A stretch of 64,000 nucleotides of DNA from Tethya wilhelma (Eukaryota; Porifera; Demospongiae; Tethyida; Tethyidae), in NCBI GenBank assembly GCA_964030475.1, contig CAXIPT010000002.1, forward strand, positions 15,702,162 to 15,766,161, in the 5' to 3' direction. Shown here piece after piece: positions 47,538-59,723 of this stretch (position 1 is the first letter of the stretch; every line of letters starts with the position of its first letter). The position numbers and the translations under genes are program-made. The notes below the pieces were generated by a model. It was not told the DNA's origin and made no database searches. It saw only the letters and a list, made by a program, of their open reading frames with translations.

Positions 47538-50500
47538 AATAATGGCTGTAATAAGCATTATAAGCTACATTGCAAAGTACTTTTGTTCAGTTCTGGCCCA
47601 CCAATGCATTTGGAAGAAGGCAGAGGTCCAATGTCTACTGCAGCAAAGCAGTGAGATATATCGGAAATATTATCAAAGTGACTTGGATGCTGAGAAAGAA
47701 GCTCTTCCACAATCAAAGTTAGGAAGTCTTGTGGAAGTAGTTAAAGAGAAAGTGAAAGAAGGTCCCATGCCACCTTCTCTGGTGTCCACAATGTCATGCA
47801 AAGGCTCTCTGAATACAGAGACCACCCCCACGGAACAAATAGGGTCACCAAGTGACTCTGAGTTTATTGACAACTGTCCTCAAGGTTAGTGATTGTAGCC
47901 TTGGTATATAATATGAGTGTTGCATGCACAGCTCATCTGTGAAAGTTTCCATTTAAATAAAGATAGATTCTATAATACTTTCCCACTAAAAATTATAAAA
48001 TAAATGATATGTGACATACACAAAATTAACAAAGTTGATGAGAGTTCACCAGCTGAGGAGAAGTTGTCCTCTCCTGTCAGTGAGACAGAGACAGAGACGA
48101 CCCCCACAGTACTACTAGAGTCATCAAGTGACTCTGGGTCGAGTGATAACCTTGAAGTAGTCCACCAACCTCAAGGTAGCTAAGTGATTATATAACTATA
48201 TATATACTGTTGTTCAAAGTACTTGTGTAAGACATAAAGATGATATTCCTGTAGGTGTAGAAATTGTTGAGAGTCCATCAGTTGAAGACAGACTGTCCTC
48301 TAGTGACAGTAATGGGTCTATAGACAACCTTGAAATGGAGCACCCACCTCAATGTGAGTATAATTTATACTGTTAACCTATTTAATGTGGTTTGTTTTGT
48401 TGTTATGTTTTGTTCTTTGTTTTATAGCTACTTCTCCATTATTTTATTTTTTCCTAAATTTTATTGCAGCTGCTCCTCTGACACTCTCAAGCCAGTCTGT
48501 GGCTGAAACAGTTTCCTGTTCAATTCCAGCTGCACCCATATCTAGCTCCTCAACAGGTTTGGGTTCAGACGTTGAACATGTTCCACCAGTTGAGGAAAGA
48601 CTGTCCAGTGAGAGAGAGACCACACCCACAGTACAACCAGAGGTACCAAGTGACTCCGAGTCTAGTCCTATGGTACAACCAGAGGTACCAAGTGACCAGT
48701 GTCCAGGTGGGTGGTTTGTTAACGGTGCATGTTTATAACTGTTATATAATATTATGAGTGTTGCACAGCTGTAAGTGTCTATTATTATAGAGATAAATTC
48801 TATGAAACCTTTCCCACTAAAATTATATGCATATATACACAATCATTATTATATAAAAGTTGATGAAAGTTCACCAGCTGAGGAGAAAATGTCCTCCCAT
48901 GTCAGTGAGACAGAGACAGAGACGACCCCCACAGTACTACTAGAGTCAGCAAGTGACTCTGAGTCGAGTGATAACCTTGAAGTAGTCCACCAGCCTCAAG
49001 GTGAGTGGATTATAACTATTCTGTTGTTCAAAATACTTGTGTAAGATATTAAGATGATATTTCTGCAGGTAAAGAAATTGTTGAGAGTCTATCAGTTGAA
49101 GACAGACTGTCCTCTAGTGACAGTAATGGGTCTATAGACAACCTTGAAATGGAGCACCAACCTCAATGTGAGTTAAATTTATATTGTCAAAAAAGGAAAA
49201 CTCAATTCAATGCAGTTTGTTTCTGTTTTTTTTTTTTAAATTTTTTTTATGTTTTTTTAATTTTTTTTTACAGTTCTAAAGTTTTTTGTTTTATTATTTT
49301 ACTTCAGCTGCTCCTCTGACACTCTCAAGCCAGTCTGTGACTGAAACAGTTTCCTGTTCAATTCCAGCTGCACCCATATCTAGCTCCTCAACAGGTTTGG
49401 GTTCAGATGTTGTTCCACCAGTTGAGGAGAGACTGTCCAGTGAGAGAGAGACCACACCCACAGTACAACCAGAGGTACCAAGTGACTCCGAGTCTAGTCC
49501 TATGGTACAACCAGAGGTACCAAGTGACTCTGAGTCTAGTCCTATGGTACAACCAGAGATACTAAATGACCAGTCTCCAGGTAGGTAATTTGTTAACGGT
49601 GCATGTTTATGACTGTTATATAATATTATGAGTGTTGCACAGCTGTAAGTGTCTATTATTATAAAGATAACTTCTATGAAACCTTTCCCACTAAAATTAT
49701 ATACACAATAATTATATAGAAGTTGATGTAAGTTCACCAGCTGATCATGAAGAGAAAATGTCCTCCCCTGTCAGTAAGACAGAGACAGAGACGACCCCCA
49801 CAGTACTACTAGAGTCAGCAAGTGACTCTGAGTCGAGTGATAACCTTGAAGTAGTCCACCAGCCTCAAGGTGAGTGATTATAACTAGATTCTGTTGTTCA
49901 AAATACTTGTGTAAGATATTAAGATCATATTTCTGCAGGAAAAGAAATTGTTGAGAGTCAATCAGTTGAAGAAAGACTGTACTCTAGTGATGGTAATGGG
50001 TCTATAGACAACCTTGAAACAGAGCACCAACCTCAATGTGAGTTAAATTTATATTGTCAAAACAAGAAAACTCAATTCAATGCAGTTTGTTTCTGTTTTT
50101 TTTTGTTTTTTTATTTATTTATTTTTTTACAGTTCTAAAGTTTGTTTTACTATGTATACCATTGGAAATGATCATACTCGTAAACAGTGCATATAATGGG
50201 TAGGACCTAATCAGGCCTATGTTTAGCAAATCATAACATAATAAATACCGTTTGAATGTTCTCATCACAATGAATACAATGGTGTAAATCCCAATTCCAT
50301 ACGATCTATCTAAGCTTTAATATACTCAAGGTGCTTTTAGGTATTTTTTTTCTATACAAACTACGTACTTTTGATTATTGCCAGCAAAGGGTTTATTGTT
50401 TGAAAATAGAAATTATACCATTGTACTCAGCATGAAATAAGCTTTCAAATGATATATATTTTGTCCCATTTTGGATAAAAACAGATGATACAGAGTTGGT

Positions 50501-53500
50501 TTTATTCAGACCCCCTATACACTTCCATTGGAAATGATCATACTGGTAAACAGTGCATACTATAGGTGGGACTTAATCAGGCCTACGTTTAGCAAATCAC
50601 AACAGAATGGATATCATTTCAATGCTCTTGTTGCACTGAATATAATGGTGCAATTAAGTCCCAATTCCATGCGACTTTAATACACTCTAATATACTCAAG
50701 GTGCTTTTAGGTGTTTTTCTGTACTGATTACATACTTTTGACTATTGCCAGTAAAAGGGTTTACTGTTTGAGAATGTAAATGGTACCATTGTACTCAGCA
50801 TGAAATGAGCTTTCAAAAGATACATAATTTGTCCAATTTTGGATAAAAACATGATACAGAGTTGGTTTTATTATTTTATTGCAGCTGCTCCTCTGACACT
50901 CTCAAGCCAGTCTGTGGCTGGAACAGTTTCCTGTTCAATTCCAGCTGCACCCATATCTAGCGCCTCAACAGGTTTGGGTTCAGACGTTGTTCCACCAGTT
51001 GAGGAGAGACTGTCCAGTGAGAGAGAGACCACACCCACAGTACAACCAGAGATATCAAGTGACTTCGAGTCTAGTCCTATGGTACAACCAGAGGTACCAA
51101 GTGACTCTGAGTCTAGTCCTATGGTACAACCAGAGATACCAAGTGACCAGTGTCCAGGTGGGTGATTGTAGCCTTTGTTAATGGTGCATGTTTGTGAGTG
51201 TCTATATGAATGTGGCACAACTCATCTGAAACTTAATTTTCCTACTATTAAACATTATAAAATGATATGCATACACAATATATAGAAGTTGATGAGGGTT
51301 CATCAATTGAGGAGAGGAGTGAGACAGAGACAGCCTCGGAGACAACCCCCACAGTACTACTAGAGTCAGCAAGTGACTCTGGGTCTAGTGATAACCTTGA
51401 AGTAGTCCACCAGCCTCAAGGTGAGTGAGCATCTGCTGTTCAAAATCATTGTTTGTGTAAGTTTTATATAATAAAGATGATATTCGTGCAGGTATAGAAA
51501 TTTTTGAGACTCCATCAGTTGAACAAAGACTGATGTCAAATGACAGTGATGGGTCAAGAGAGGAGCACCAACCTCAATGTGAGTATTTATACTGTCAAAG
51601 TAAGAAAACCCTATGTTGTTGGTTTTTTTTGTTTTTTTTTTTAATTTTGTTGTTGTTTACTTTATTGGTTGTTTTGTTTTTTATTGCAGCTGCTCCTCTG
51701 ACACTCTCAAGCCAGTCTGTGGCTGGAACAGTTTCCTGTTCAATTCCAGCTGCACCCATATCTAGCTCCTCAACAGGTTTGGGTTCAGACGTTGTTTCAC
51801 CAGTTGAGGAGAGACTGTCCAGTGAGAGAGAGACCACACCCACAGTACAACCAGAGGTACCAAGTGACTCTGAGTCTAGTCCTATGGTACAACCAGAGGT
51901 ACCAAGTGACTCTGAGTCTAGTCCTATGGTACAGCCAGAGATACCAAGTGACTCCGAGTCTAGTCCTATGGTACAACCAGAGGTACCAAGTGACTCTGAG
52001 TCTAGTCCTATGGTACAACCAGAGATACCAAGTGATCAGTCTCCAGGTGGGCTTTGTAGCTTTGGTGCTCATGTGCTCCAAGAATTTAGCCCCATACTCT
52101 AGCAATGTTATCATCCTATGCTTGAACGCAAAGGTCTAACTTGACCACAATTTTAAATCTGACAATACTCACAACTACATTGTACTATAGAATCTAAATT
52201 AATAAACTAAATAACCATAAATATTAATGTGCATTTCATGTGTTAATTTCATTTCAATTTTCACCATTTTAACCAATTTGCCTGAAGATTACCAAATGTA
52301 AGAACATGAGTGGTTTCCCAATATACAATATTATGCTGGTGAACTTTTATCAAAGTTCAAACATGTTTATTATACTGTAACAAAGTTCTCCCAATTTAAT
52401 TTAGTAATGTTTCATTTCCCAGCCCCCCTGACTCTCATTAGTCAGTCTGAGAATGAAGCAGAGCTTGAAGTGCAACTGGAGGAGGAAATGGAGCACCAAG
52501 ACACACCTGAAGGTGGAACTGTGCTTGAAGTCAGCAATAGTCAGTCTAACAATGAAAGCACAACTATGCCAGTGGAGTCCACCATTCCCAGACCAAGCAG
52601 CTGTCCTCCATTCTCCCAGCTTCAAGGTGATAAACTCTCAATATAGGGACTTTGTGCATGGTCACACATAACTGTTTAAAAAATTCACAGTGTATGCATT
52701 CTCAGTGTCACCTTCAACTGTACATAAATATTTCAGTGTTTCACTGTCTTGTTCCAGCTCCTTTTGCTAGTGAAACCATTGGAGGTGTACCCATGGGGCC
52801 AAGGTCTCAGAATAGCAACCCATGCTTCTATTCTTCCTCCACTCAACTGCAAGGTATATAACTGTCAAACTCCTACGGTTTGTTATGCAGGCTTGCTCAT
52901 AGTGTATTTATGACATAAAATGTCATTGCAGGTACAGCTGTTCCAGTGCCTCAAACTCCACCACTTGTGACCATGACTGAAAACGAGTTATACTACTACC
53001 TACTTTTAAATGCCGATCCTCAAAGTGAGTTGTGTTCCTGTGATTGTGGCAATGAGTTATCTCGTGATAGTCAGCTATCTTTTTACATGTACATTGTATT
53101 TCTGAATCAGCACCCCCAGGTTCTCCACCTCCAGATGATTACGAAGAGGAAGCACAAGAAACCGTTGTGCCACGTGTACTAGTTCCTCACAATCAGTTGC
53201 AAGGTGAGTGTCATTACATGTATTATGCTGACTAACAATAATTGATGCACATTTGATGTATATTTGTTGTCAGCCTCTGAGAGCTTGTCCTATGGAAAAC
53301 AGGCACAGGGACATGCTATGGTAGACTGGTCCATGGGACCTCAAAGACATGTGGCTAGCAGTTGGCCTTCACTCTCTCCTCCCTACCAACAGCAATGTAG
53401 GTCTAACATATCATGGCATATTATAGGCTGTGTACAAGCTGGAATAAGCATATAATTATAGTATAGACATTATTATTTTTGAATAGCTGTTCACAACTCT

Positions 53501-53593
53501 CTCCTTATCCTTGCTACCAGCAGCAATGTATATGAGGGTAGCTTGTATTCTCAATCATTTGCAAGTATACCTTTATTTATGGATGCGTAATGT

Positions 53594-53653
<60 letters not shown>

Positions 53654-56258
53654 TTCCAGCTGCAGTGTCCAGTACTTCACCTCTCCTCAAGGCTCATCCT
53701 CCCAGTACTACAGCTGCCCTCAGCTGCTGCCTTTCTATCAGCTACAAGGTGAGACACCGATTATCCTGTCAGTGGCACTTGGTGGATAACATTTCCAAGG
53801 CCTCCAATACTCTGCCAAATGTGACTCTTTATTGTCAACTATAGTAGCGTCTGTTATTGGTCCCATTATTCTACAGTAAAACTGTTGTAGTTGAGATTTC
53901 CATAAGCTAGTGCATGTTAGTGGAAGAAATGAACTCAAAATTTTGGCAGTAATTTTACCATTAATTTTATGGGTCAATAGTAAAATCAAATGTCTCCAAT
54001 AGTAACAGGTTAAATGTCACTACCTTAATTCTAAACCACCACAAAATGTGAAAAACAGGTCATAATACATACAACTGGAAAGCATATACTTAATTAAGTC
54101 TCATGCAGCTAGTCCTTGTTCCCCCACATTTAAGATTAAACCACTTGGGGTATAAGCCTGGGTACAAGACTAATACTTGAGTATGACTATAGATCTGAAT
54201 GGAAATTATTTGCTTCTGCTGTAGAAACATATCATGATATAATTATAGTACTTTGAGCCAATATTCCAACAGAATTAAACCTCTAAAATAATAGTTTTAT
54301 CCATAATGATAATTATAGAGTATCTTGTACAATCATATGTTTTTCTTTTAATTGCCATCCAGCCCCTGCCACTCAGACTATGGCATATGCTAACTTGCCT
54401 CCTGCTGAATATGAGCAATATGGTAGCTGCCCACAACTTTTCTTCCCACAACAGCAATTCGAAGGTGAGTATAGCAGCAATGGATGATAATGTAGTACGC
54501 ATTTCAAAAAGATATGTCCATTTTGCACTTACAAGCTTTTCCATACTTCGTATATAGCACCTCCTCATCACACCACTCCAGCCATGCAGTATGCTGCTCA
54601 TACAACCGTGCCTCTGTCAGCAGAAGCAGAGGAATTCGTACCAACTATTCCTCAACCACTCCAGTACAGCAGCAATGTTGTCACTCACCAACAAGACAGC
54701 CTTGCTCCGCTTCCCTCTCCTTACTGTGAGTATATAGTAGTCTCTATAGTGCTTGGTTAACCAAACCAACTCTGTTCTCTTTCTTGTTTATTTCCTTTTC
54801 TCTTTTTCTTGTGGTGCATGTACAATATTAATGTAGGTATTAAAATATCTATAACATCATGTTTCTTCCATTCCAGCATCTCCAGCTCCTGTCACCCCAC
54901 TGACTGTGGAACCAGATGGTGATGAAACACTGCCTCCATCTGTTGCTGTAGAGACTGAGCCAGACAATCATCACGAGCAAAAAGAATCTTCCCCATCCCC
55001 TCAGGCTTCTTCATGTTTTGACGAAGACTGCTGGCAAGAAGGAGCTTTCCTTACATTCCCAATTGTTGGAGAATCAGAAAATCAACAGACCAATCAATGT
55101 TCTAGTGATTCTGATGTGTGCAAGGTAAAACCCTTGCATGGTGCTTGCTCTAAAGCCACATCATTTCCCACTAGGGAACATTCACCGATGCCTTCTCTGA
55201 GGGTTGGTAGACCCGAACACCTTGTCACATTCTGTCGTGAAGTTCCCTCTAACTGTGATGGTATTGTGTACCAGGAACTGTGTGATAAGTACAGACAGGC
55301 ATTCCATCACCAACTGCCAAAACCATTTTTTGTTCCTCACGATTTCTTCGAGGACAGACCTTCAATATTCACTGTCAAAAGAGAACGCCAGGAAGGGATC
55401 TTTGTAAGAATGGTGTCCCTCAAACCTCACAAGTCTGGAGGTGTTAATGAGAGAGTGGATCCTGAGATGGGAAGGAGAAGAAATGTCAGGAGGGTCTGTG
55501 ATTCCAAAGCTACCCTACTCAAAAAAGAGAAGGTATCATCAGCAAGTGGTGAAGTAAAGGAGAAGAAAAGGTTTTTCTGTGAAACCCTCGAGTCAAAATC
55601 TGAACATAAGACTGCTGATGTTGGAAGATCCAAACGATTGATGGTTGAACTATGGGACACCAATTTACAGGAAAATGATAAAGATGGTGATGAAACACTG
55701 CCTCCATCTGTTGCTGTAGAAACTGAGCCAGACAATCATCACGAGCAAAAGGAACCTTCACCCTCCCCTCAGGTTTCTTCATGTTTTGACGAAGACTGCT
55801 GGCAAGAAGGAGCTTTCCTTACATTCCCAATTGTTGGAGAATCAGAAAATCAACAGACCAATCAACATTATAATAGTGATGTGTGCAAGCTGAAACCCTT
55901 GCATGGTGCTTGCTCTAAAGCCTCGTCATTTTCCACTAGGGAACATTCACCGATGCCTTCTCTGAGGGTTGGTAGACCCGAACACCTTGTCACATTCTGT
56001 CGTGAAGTTCTCTCTAACTGTGATGGTATTGTGTACCAGGAACTGTGTGATAAGTACAGACAGGCATTCCATCACCAACTGCCAAAACCATTTTTTGTTC
56101 CTCACGATTTCTTCGAGGACAGGCCTTTAATATTCACTGTCAAAAGAGAACGCCAGGAAGGGATCTTTGTAAGAATGGTGTCCCTCAAACCTCACAAGTC
56201 TGGAGGTGTTGATGAGAGAGGGGATCCTGAGCTATCAAAGAAAAGAAAGCCATTGTAG
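47538..56258 (+). CDS. Gene 3, copy 2: exon-cassette modular protein with two C-terminal modules
   Basis: E1 47538-47884 (ATG 47542). Cassettes: A 48035-48175, B 48255-48353, C 48470-48706; A 48860-49000, B 49069-49167, C 49308-49580; A 49720-49869, B 49939-50037, C 50885-51157; A 51286-51420, B 51492-51578, C 51690-52046. Then D 52423-52626, E 52758-52853, F 52938-53024, G 53111-53203, H 53274-53396, K 53653-53748, L 54363-54464, M 54558-54725 and a terminal exon 54877-56258 (TAG). J is damaged (about 53487-53526, out of frame) and I is missing. The terminal exon holds two tandem modules of about 220-250 residues as in genes 1 and 2, each with SSCFDEDCWQEGAFLTFPIV and FCREV.SNCDGIVYQELCDK. 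The N-terminal part is long and acidic, with SDSE clusters suitable for casein kinase 2. The function is unknown. Confidence 0.7.
50160..50875. repeat. Tandem direct repeat of about 360 bp inside an intron
   Basis: The segment starting CATTGGAAATGATCATACT occurs at 50160 and again at 50526. The two copies are similar to the ends of each unit (GATACAGAGTTGGTTTTATT). It enlarges the intron before the third C exon of gene 3, the only cassette intron so affected. Confidence 0.8.
53597..53650. repeat. (CT)n microsatellite at a splice acceptor
   Basis: A CT run of about 54 bases directly precedes the CAG acceptor of exon K. It replaces and extends the polypyrimidine tract; in copy 1 the same tract is only a few CT units long. 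Confidence 0.9.
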
Positions 56259-56356
56259 AGAAGAAATGTCAGGAGAGTCCATAAGCAAGAAATCTAACAG
56301 ATACTGGATTGATTAATTTGTTGCCCACTATTATCATTTGGTTAATTGCAGTTGCA

Positions 56357-56482
56357 GAGGAGGTACAACAGTCTTGCTATGTATGCTGAACTGGCACATG
56401 TGCATTTAGTTTTATTTTCATGACTTTAAGATTTGTCTAAGTGCAGTTCAGCATACGTATGACATGACTGTTGTATCTCCTC
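56357..56482. repeat. Palindromic element after gene 3
   Basis: It is the counterpart of the element at 35272-35398, with the same GAGGAGGTACAACAG arms, about 100 bp after the stop of gene 3. Confidence 0.75.
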
Positions 56483-56606
56483 ATGCAGTCACATTAACAG
56501 CTTGTAATAATTATTGGTTATTAACAATTATTGTTGTTCTTGGAAAAACTTGTTGGGCTGACTTGAAATGCATGCTTATAATATAATTTGCATGTACACA
56601 TTAGTT

Positions 56607-57012
56607 ACAAGTAGTAAAAATTTCAAAAAAATAAGTAGTGTAGGAATGGGCAGTGCGGTAAAAAGTATTGGAACAAGGCATGTCTCAATTTCGGCACATG
56701 ACTACTTCATTTTTAATCTTGATCCAGATCCTCAGTGTCGCGAATGCAATGATCTGTATATACAATAGTATAATAATACCACAGCTTATTATTGCATTCA
56801 ATTCAGTTCAATTTCAGTTCCTACTAATCAGTTGGCCAAGTAGTTGACTATATAACAGACAGGTAACTTAAATTGGACTGCTGGCCAAGCAAAAGTTGGG
56901 TATAAAAAATGAAGTAGTTATGTGCCGAAATTGAGACATGCCTTGTTCCAATACTTTTTACCGCACTGCCCATTCCTACACTACTAATTTTTTTGAAATT
57001 TTTACTACTTGT
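56607..57012. mobile_element. MITE with long inverted repeats (second copy)
   Basis: The arms start ACAAGTAGTAAAAATTTC and extend through AGTAGTGTAGGAATGGGCAG; the right arm is their complement ending at 57012. The inverted repeats exceed 100 bp. The core equals the 38.0 kb copy. Confidence 0.85.
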
Positions 57013-57597
57013 TAATTCACTTTTTTCAACACTACAGTGGGGAGACTACCAGAGACTGATTAGTCTATACAAAAAGCTTGAGTAGTAGACCTACATGCAC
57101 TTCATAATGCTGGAAGAGGCTAATGCGCATGCGCATAATAATGCCACGTGGATAATGACCTCTGAACTCTACCTACAAAGATGGCTGAATTGTAGTACAT
57201 GAATTTATACACTAAGTTTCAAAGCTTTCTAGTTTTTGTTTAGGCATATTTGTGATGAAAACGAGTATCAAGGAATGTAGTACCTATGAAAAGAACTTAC
57301 TTTGTGCTGTCAGAGTTGGCCCAACGCATTCTGGTTCTCTGGAAATCCTTTTCAAGTAAGTCAGTTAGGAAGTAAGTAAGTACGTTAGCAGAACAAAAAT
57401 GGCACTATGGTGGCTTCCCACTATCGCTCTCTACGAGTGCCGAGGAAAGTTTTTGTGAGTTTTAGGCCTTGCAGGCAATTGATAATCTGTCAGTGAGAGC
57501 CTCTGAGCAAGTTTGAAGGTTTAATTTTGTTTTGCTAGATTTTTATGATCATAAACATTTTGTATTGTGTCTATGGGACATTCGGCCCATTCCTACT

Positions 57598-58142
57598 ATA
57601 GACCTTTTCCACGCGGCAACAGTAGCGATTTTTTAATGAGATGCATGACGTGTTATGACGAATTGTGATGGTGGACACGCCCCTTGGTGGGCAAATTTGT
57701 ACAGTAGTGATACTGCCAAGCTTGAAAAGAGCACTTCAGTGAGGAAGGATGCTTCAGCCAACTTCTCAGGTAATTGTAAACTAACTCATACTTCACTAGA
57801 ACTCTCGTTGGCTCATTCAAAATGTTTGTATAGATCTGAAACACCAGTAAGTCCAGTTCATGGTGGCTTTTGCATGCTATTTCTTACGTAATGTGGTGCT
57901 ATTTTCTCGGATTTGTTGCTATTCGAAGTTTGTGTGGACCCTTCTCCATGTTTTATCTGGCTTGCTGCTTCTATTTCCAGTAGAAGGCTCTTGAGCTTGC
58001 ACTAAACTTGGCCTCCAGTGTCAGCCAGTACAAAATTCCACTCGCTTGCCCACCAATGGGCGTGGCCTGTGTCATAACGTGTCATAAAGTGTCAAAAAAC
58101 GTCACTTCCACTTGTTTCGCGCTACTTGTGGAAAAGGTCTAT
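57598..58142. mobile_element. 545 bp inverted-repeat element
   Basis: ATAGACCTTTTCCAC at the left pairs with GTGGAAAAGGTCTAT at the right. Subterminal segments also pair (GTGTTATGAC with GTCATAACGT-type, GGGCAAATTT region less so). A short interior frame has no recognised product. TATA lies at both ends, possibly the target site. Confidence 0.75.
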
Positions 58143-58329
58143 ACGTACTACCGTACGTATGATTAATTATGCCTTGCATGCATTGGAAAGTGGTTAAAAT
58201 TTATTGGTCAGGATCATGTTGTTGGTAAAGATCGTAAAAGTTAATAGCATGCAGCTCAGAAGAATAACTATGAATAATTTGTAGTAAGTAAGTAAGGCGC
58301 TCATTACCACTTTAGACTCTTCCGTGCAT

Positions 58330-58546
58330 AGAAGGAAATCACTAAGATTCAGCTGATCTTTCTGAAGATGGTCTTGAAGCTAGAAAAGAACTGAAGGTCC
58401 TTATTACTACGACGGTACAGGTGTCTACATGGCTACACCTCTCAGAGGCTCCTGTGAGATAGAACTGGAGGTGATGGAGACCTGTAGCAGTGGGTCACTG
58501 TTTGAGAACAAGGACCGCAAAGGAGACATAGGTTCATTGGTGATAG
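58330..58546 (+). pseudogene. NHR-domain pseudogene fragment
   Basis: It matches the first 230 bases of the NHR gene at 35680, including EIELEVMETCSSGSLFENK and DIGSLVIG, and the upstream flank. The start codon is ATA, and small indels shift the frame. It stops at GTGATAG followed by unrelated sequence. It lies downstream of gene 3 as the intact NHR gene lies downstream of gene 2. Confidence 0.75.
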
Positions 58547-58974
58547 GTAAATAACTTGAAAATAGCTTTCTACATCTCGTTGATATGAAACATGCCATCA
58601 TGATGGGTCATCATAGCAATGTGACAGTGTGTTAACGTACATGCATCATTCGCATATATTATCTTGGATGAAATGAAGAAAGATCTATAGGATGTGATCA
58701 CTTAGAGTGCTCACTCATGTACCAACATCCTCAGACTGGGGGTGTGAGTTGCCCATATACGGTAGGTCTACATGACTAGATTGCTCTGCCTCATGACAGC
58801 TACAGGTCCTCTGCATTTACTAGTAAACTTTTCAAGATAGCACTGACCACAGCAAAAGGTTTTACATGATGCTTATTACAGCCGAGACCCACGATAATTT
58901 GATAATAAAATTAATAATAAAGTTGTATAATACAACAAAACATACAAAAGGAAGCAGTCTTTGATTTGTGTCTC

Positions 58975-59723
58975 TTATACTCCACCACACTCTACCATAT
59001 TATAATCTCTTTCCTTGACTTTGTGACTTTCCCCAAACTTTTCTTGAACACTTCCATTTTGATGCTCTACGCCATCAAAGTGGCATGATGATAGCTCCAC
59101 CACTTCAGTCTTCTGTGAACTAATGTTATTGGTGGAACTGCCTCGTTTGGAGTTGCACTTGCAGCAATTGTTTCTTCTGAAACAGAAACCTCCACAGCAT
59201 GCTGTCGTGCATACAAGAAATATGATAATGAAAACTCCAGCCAAAACTCCAGCAATGAGCCTGTGTGTGCGTGTGTGTGTGTGTGTGCGTGTGTGCGTGT
59301 GTGTGTGTGTGCGTGTGTGCGTGTGTGCATGTGTGTGTGTGTGTGTGTCCTCACCAACTTAATTCTGGATTGCAACAGTCATACTTTATCAACCTTCCAG
59401 TACCAGCATCAAGTTCCCTGCAACACCTAGTTCGCTGTAGAGCAGTTCCATTTTCTCTTCCACAGATCACTCCAAACCTCTCACACACCTCATTGTCAAG
59501 ATACTCAATATCATTTTGTGGGAAGTCGTCAGAACCAAAATCATCATGATCATCAAAGCACCCCCCACACTGACTGAATACTTGGGCTGGAGAAAAAGAA
59601 ATCAGTGTATGTGGGTTAATAGCATCTGAGGTGAAGTATAATAATTATTATAAGTGAAGACATAGTACCTATTAGAGTCAAGTGCAGCAGAAACCACAGC
59701 AGCAAAACAGAGGTGTTCTTCAT
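58975..59723 (-). CDS. Small Cys-rich single-pass membrane protein
   Basis: Three exons on the minus strand: 59723-59669 (ATG), 59586-59355 and 59260-58975 (stop), joined at phases 1 and 2, giving about 190 residues. Exon 1 is a signal peptide (MKNTSVLLLWFLLHLTLI). Exon 2 is a short ectodomain with six or more Cys (CGGCFDDHDD, CERFGVICGR, RCCRELD, YDCCN). Exon 3 starts with a transmembrane helix (LIAGVLAGVFIIIFLVC), then a Cys/Arg-rich juxtamembrane stretch (CCGGFCFRRNNCCKC) that may be palmitoylated, and a polar tail of about 60 residues. The family is not recognised. The second intron is almost entirely a dinucleotide repeat. Confidence 0.65.
59261..59350. repeat. (GT)n microsatellite filling an intron
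   Basis: GT/GC dinucleotides cover nearly all of the 94-base intron 59261-59354 of the small membrane protein gene. Confidence 0.9.
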
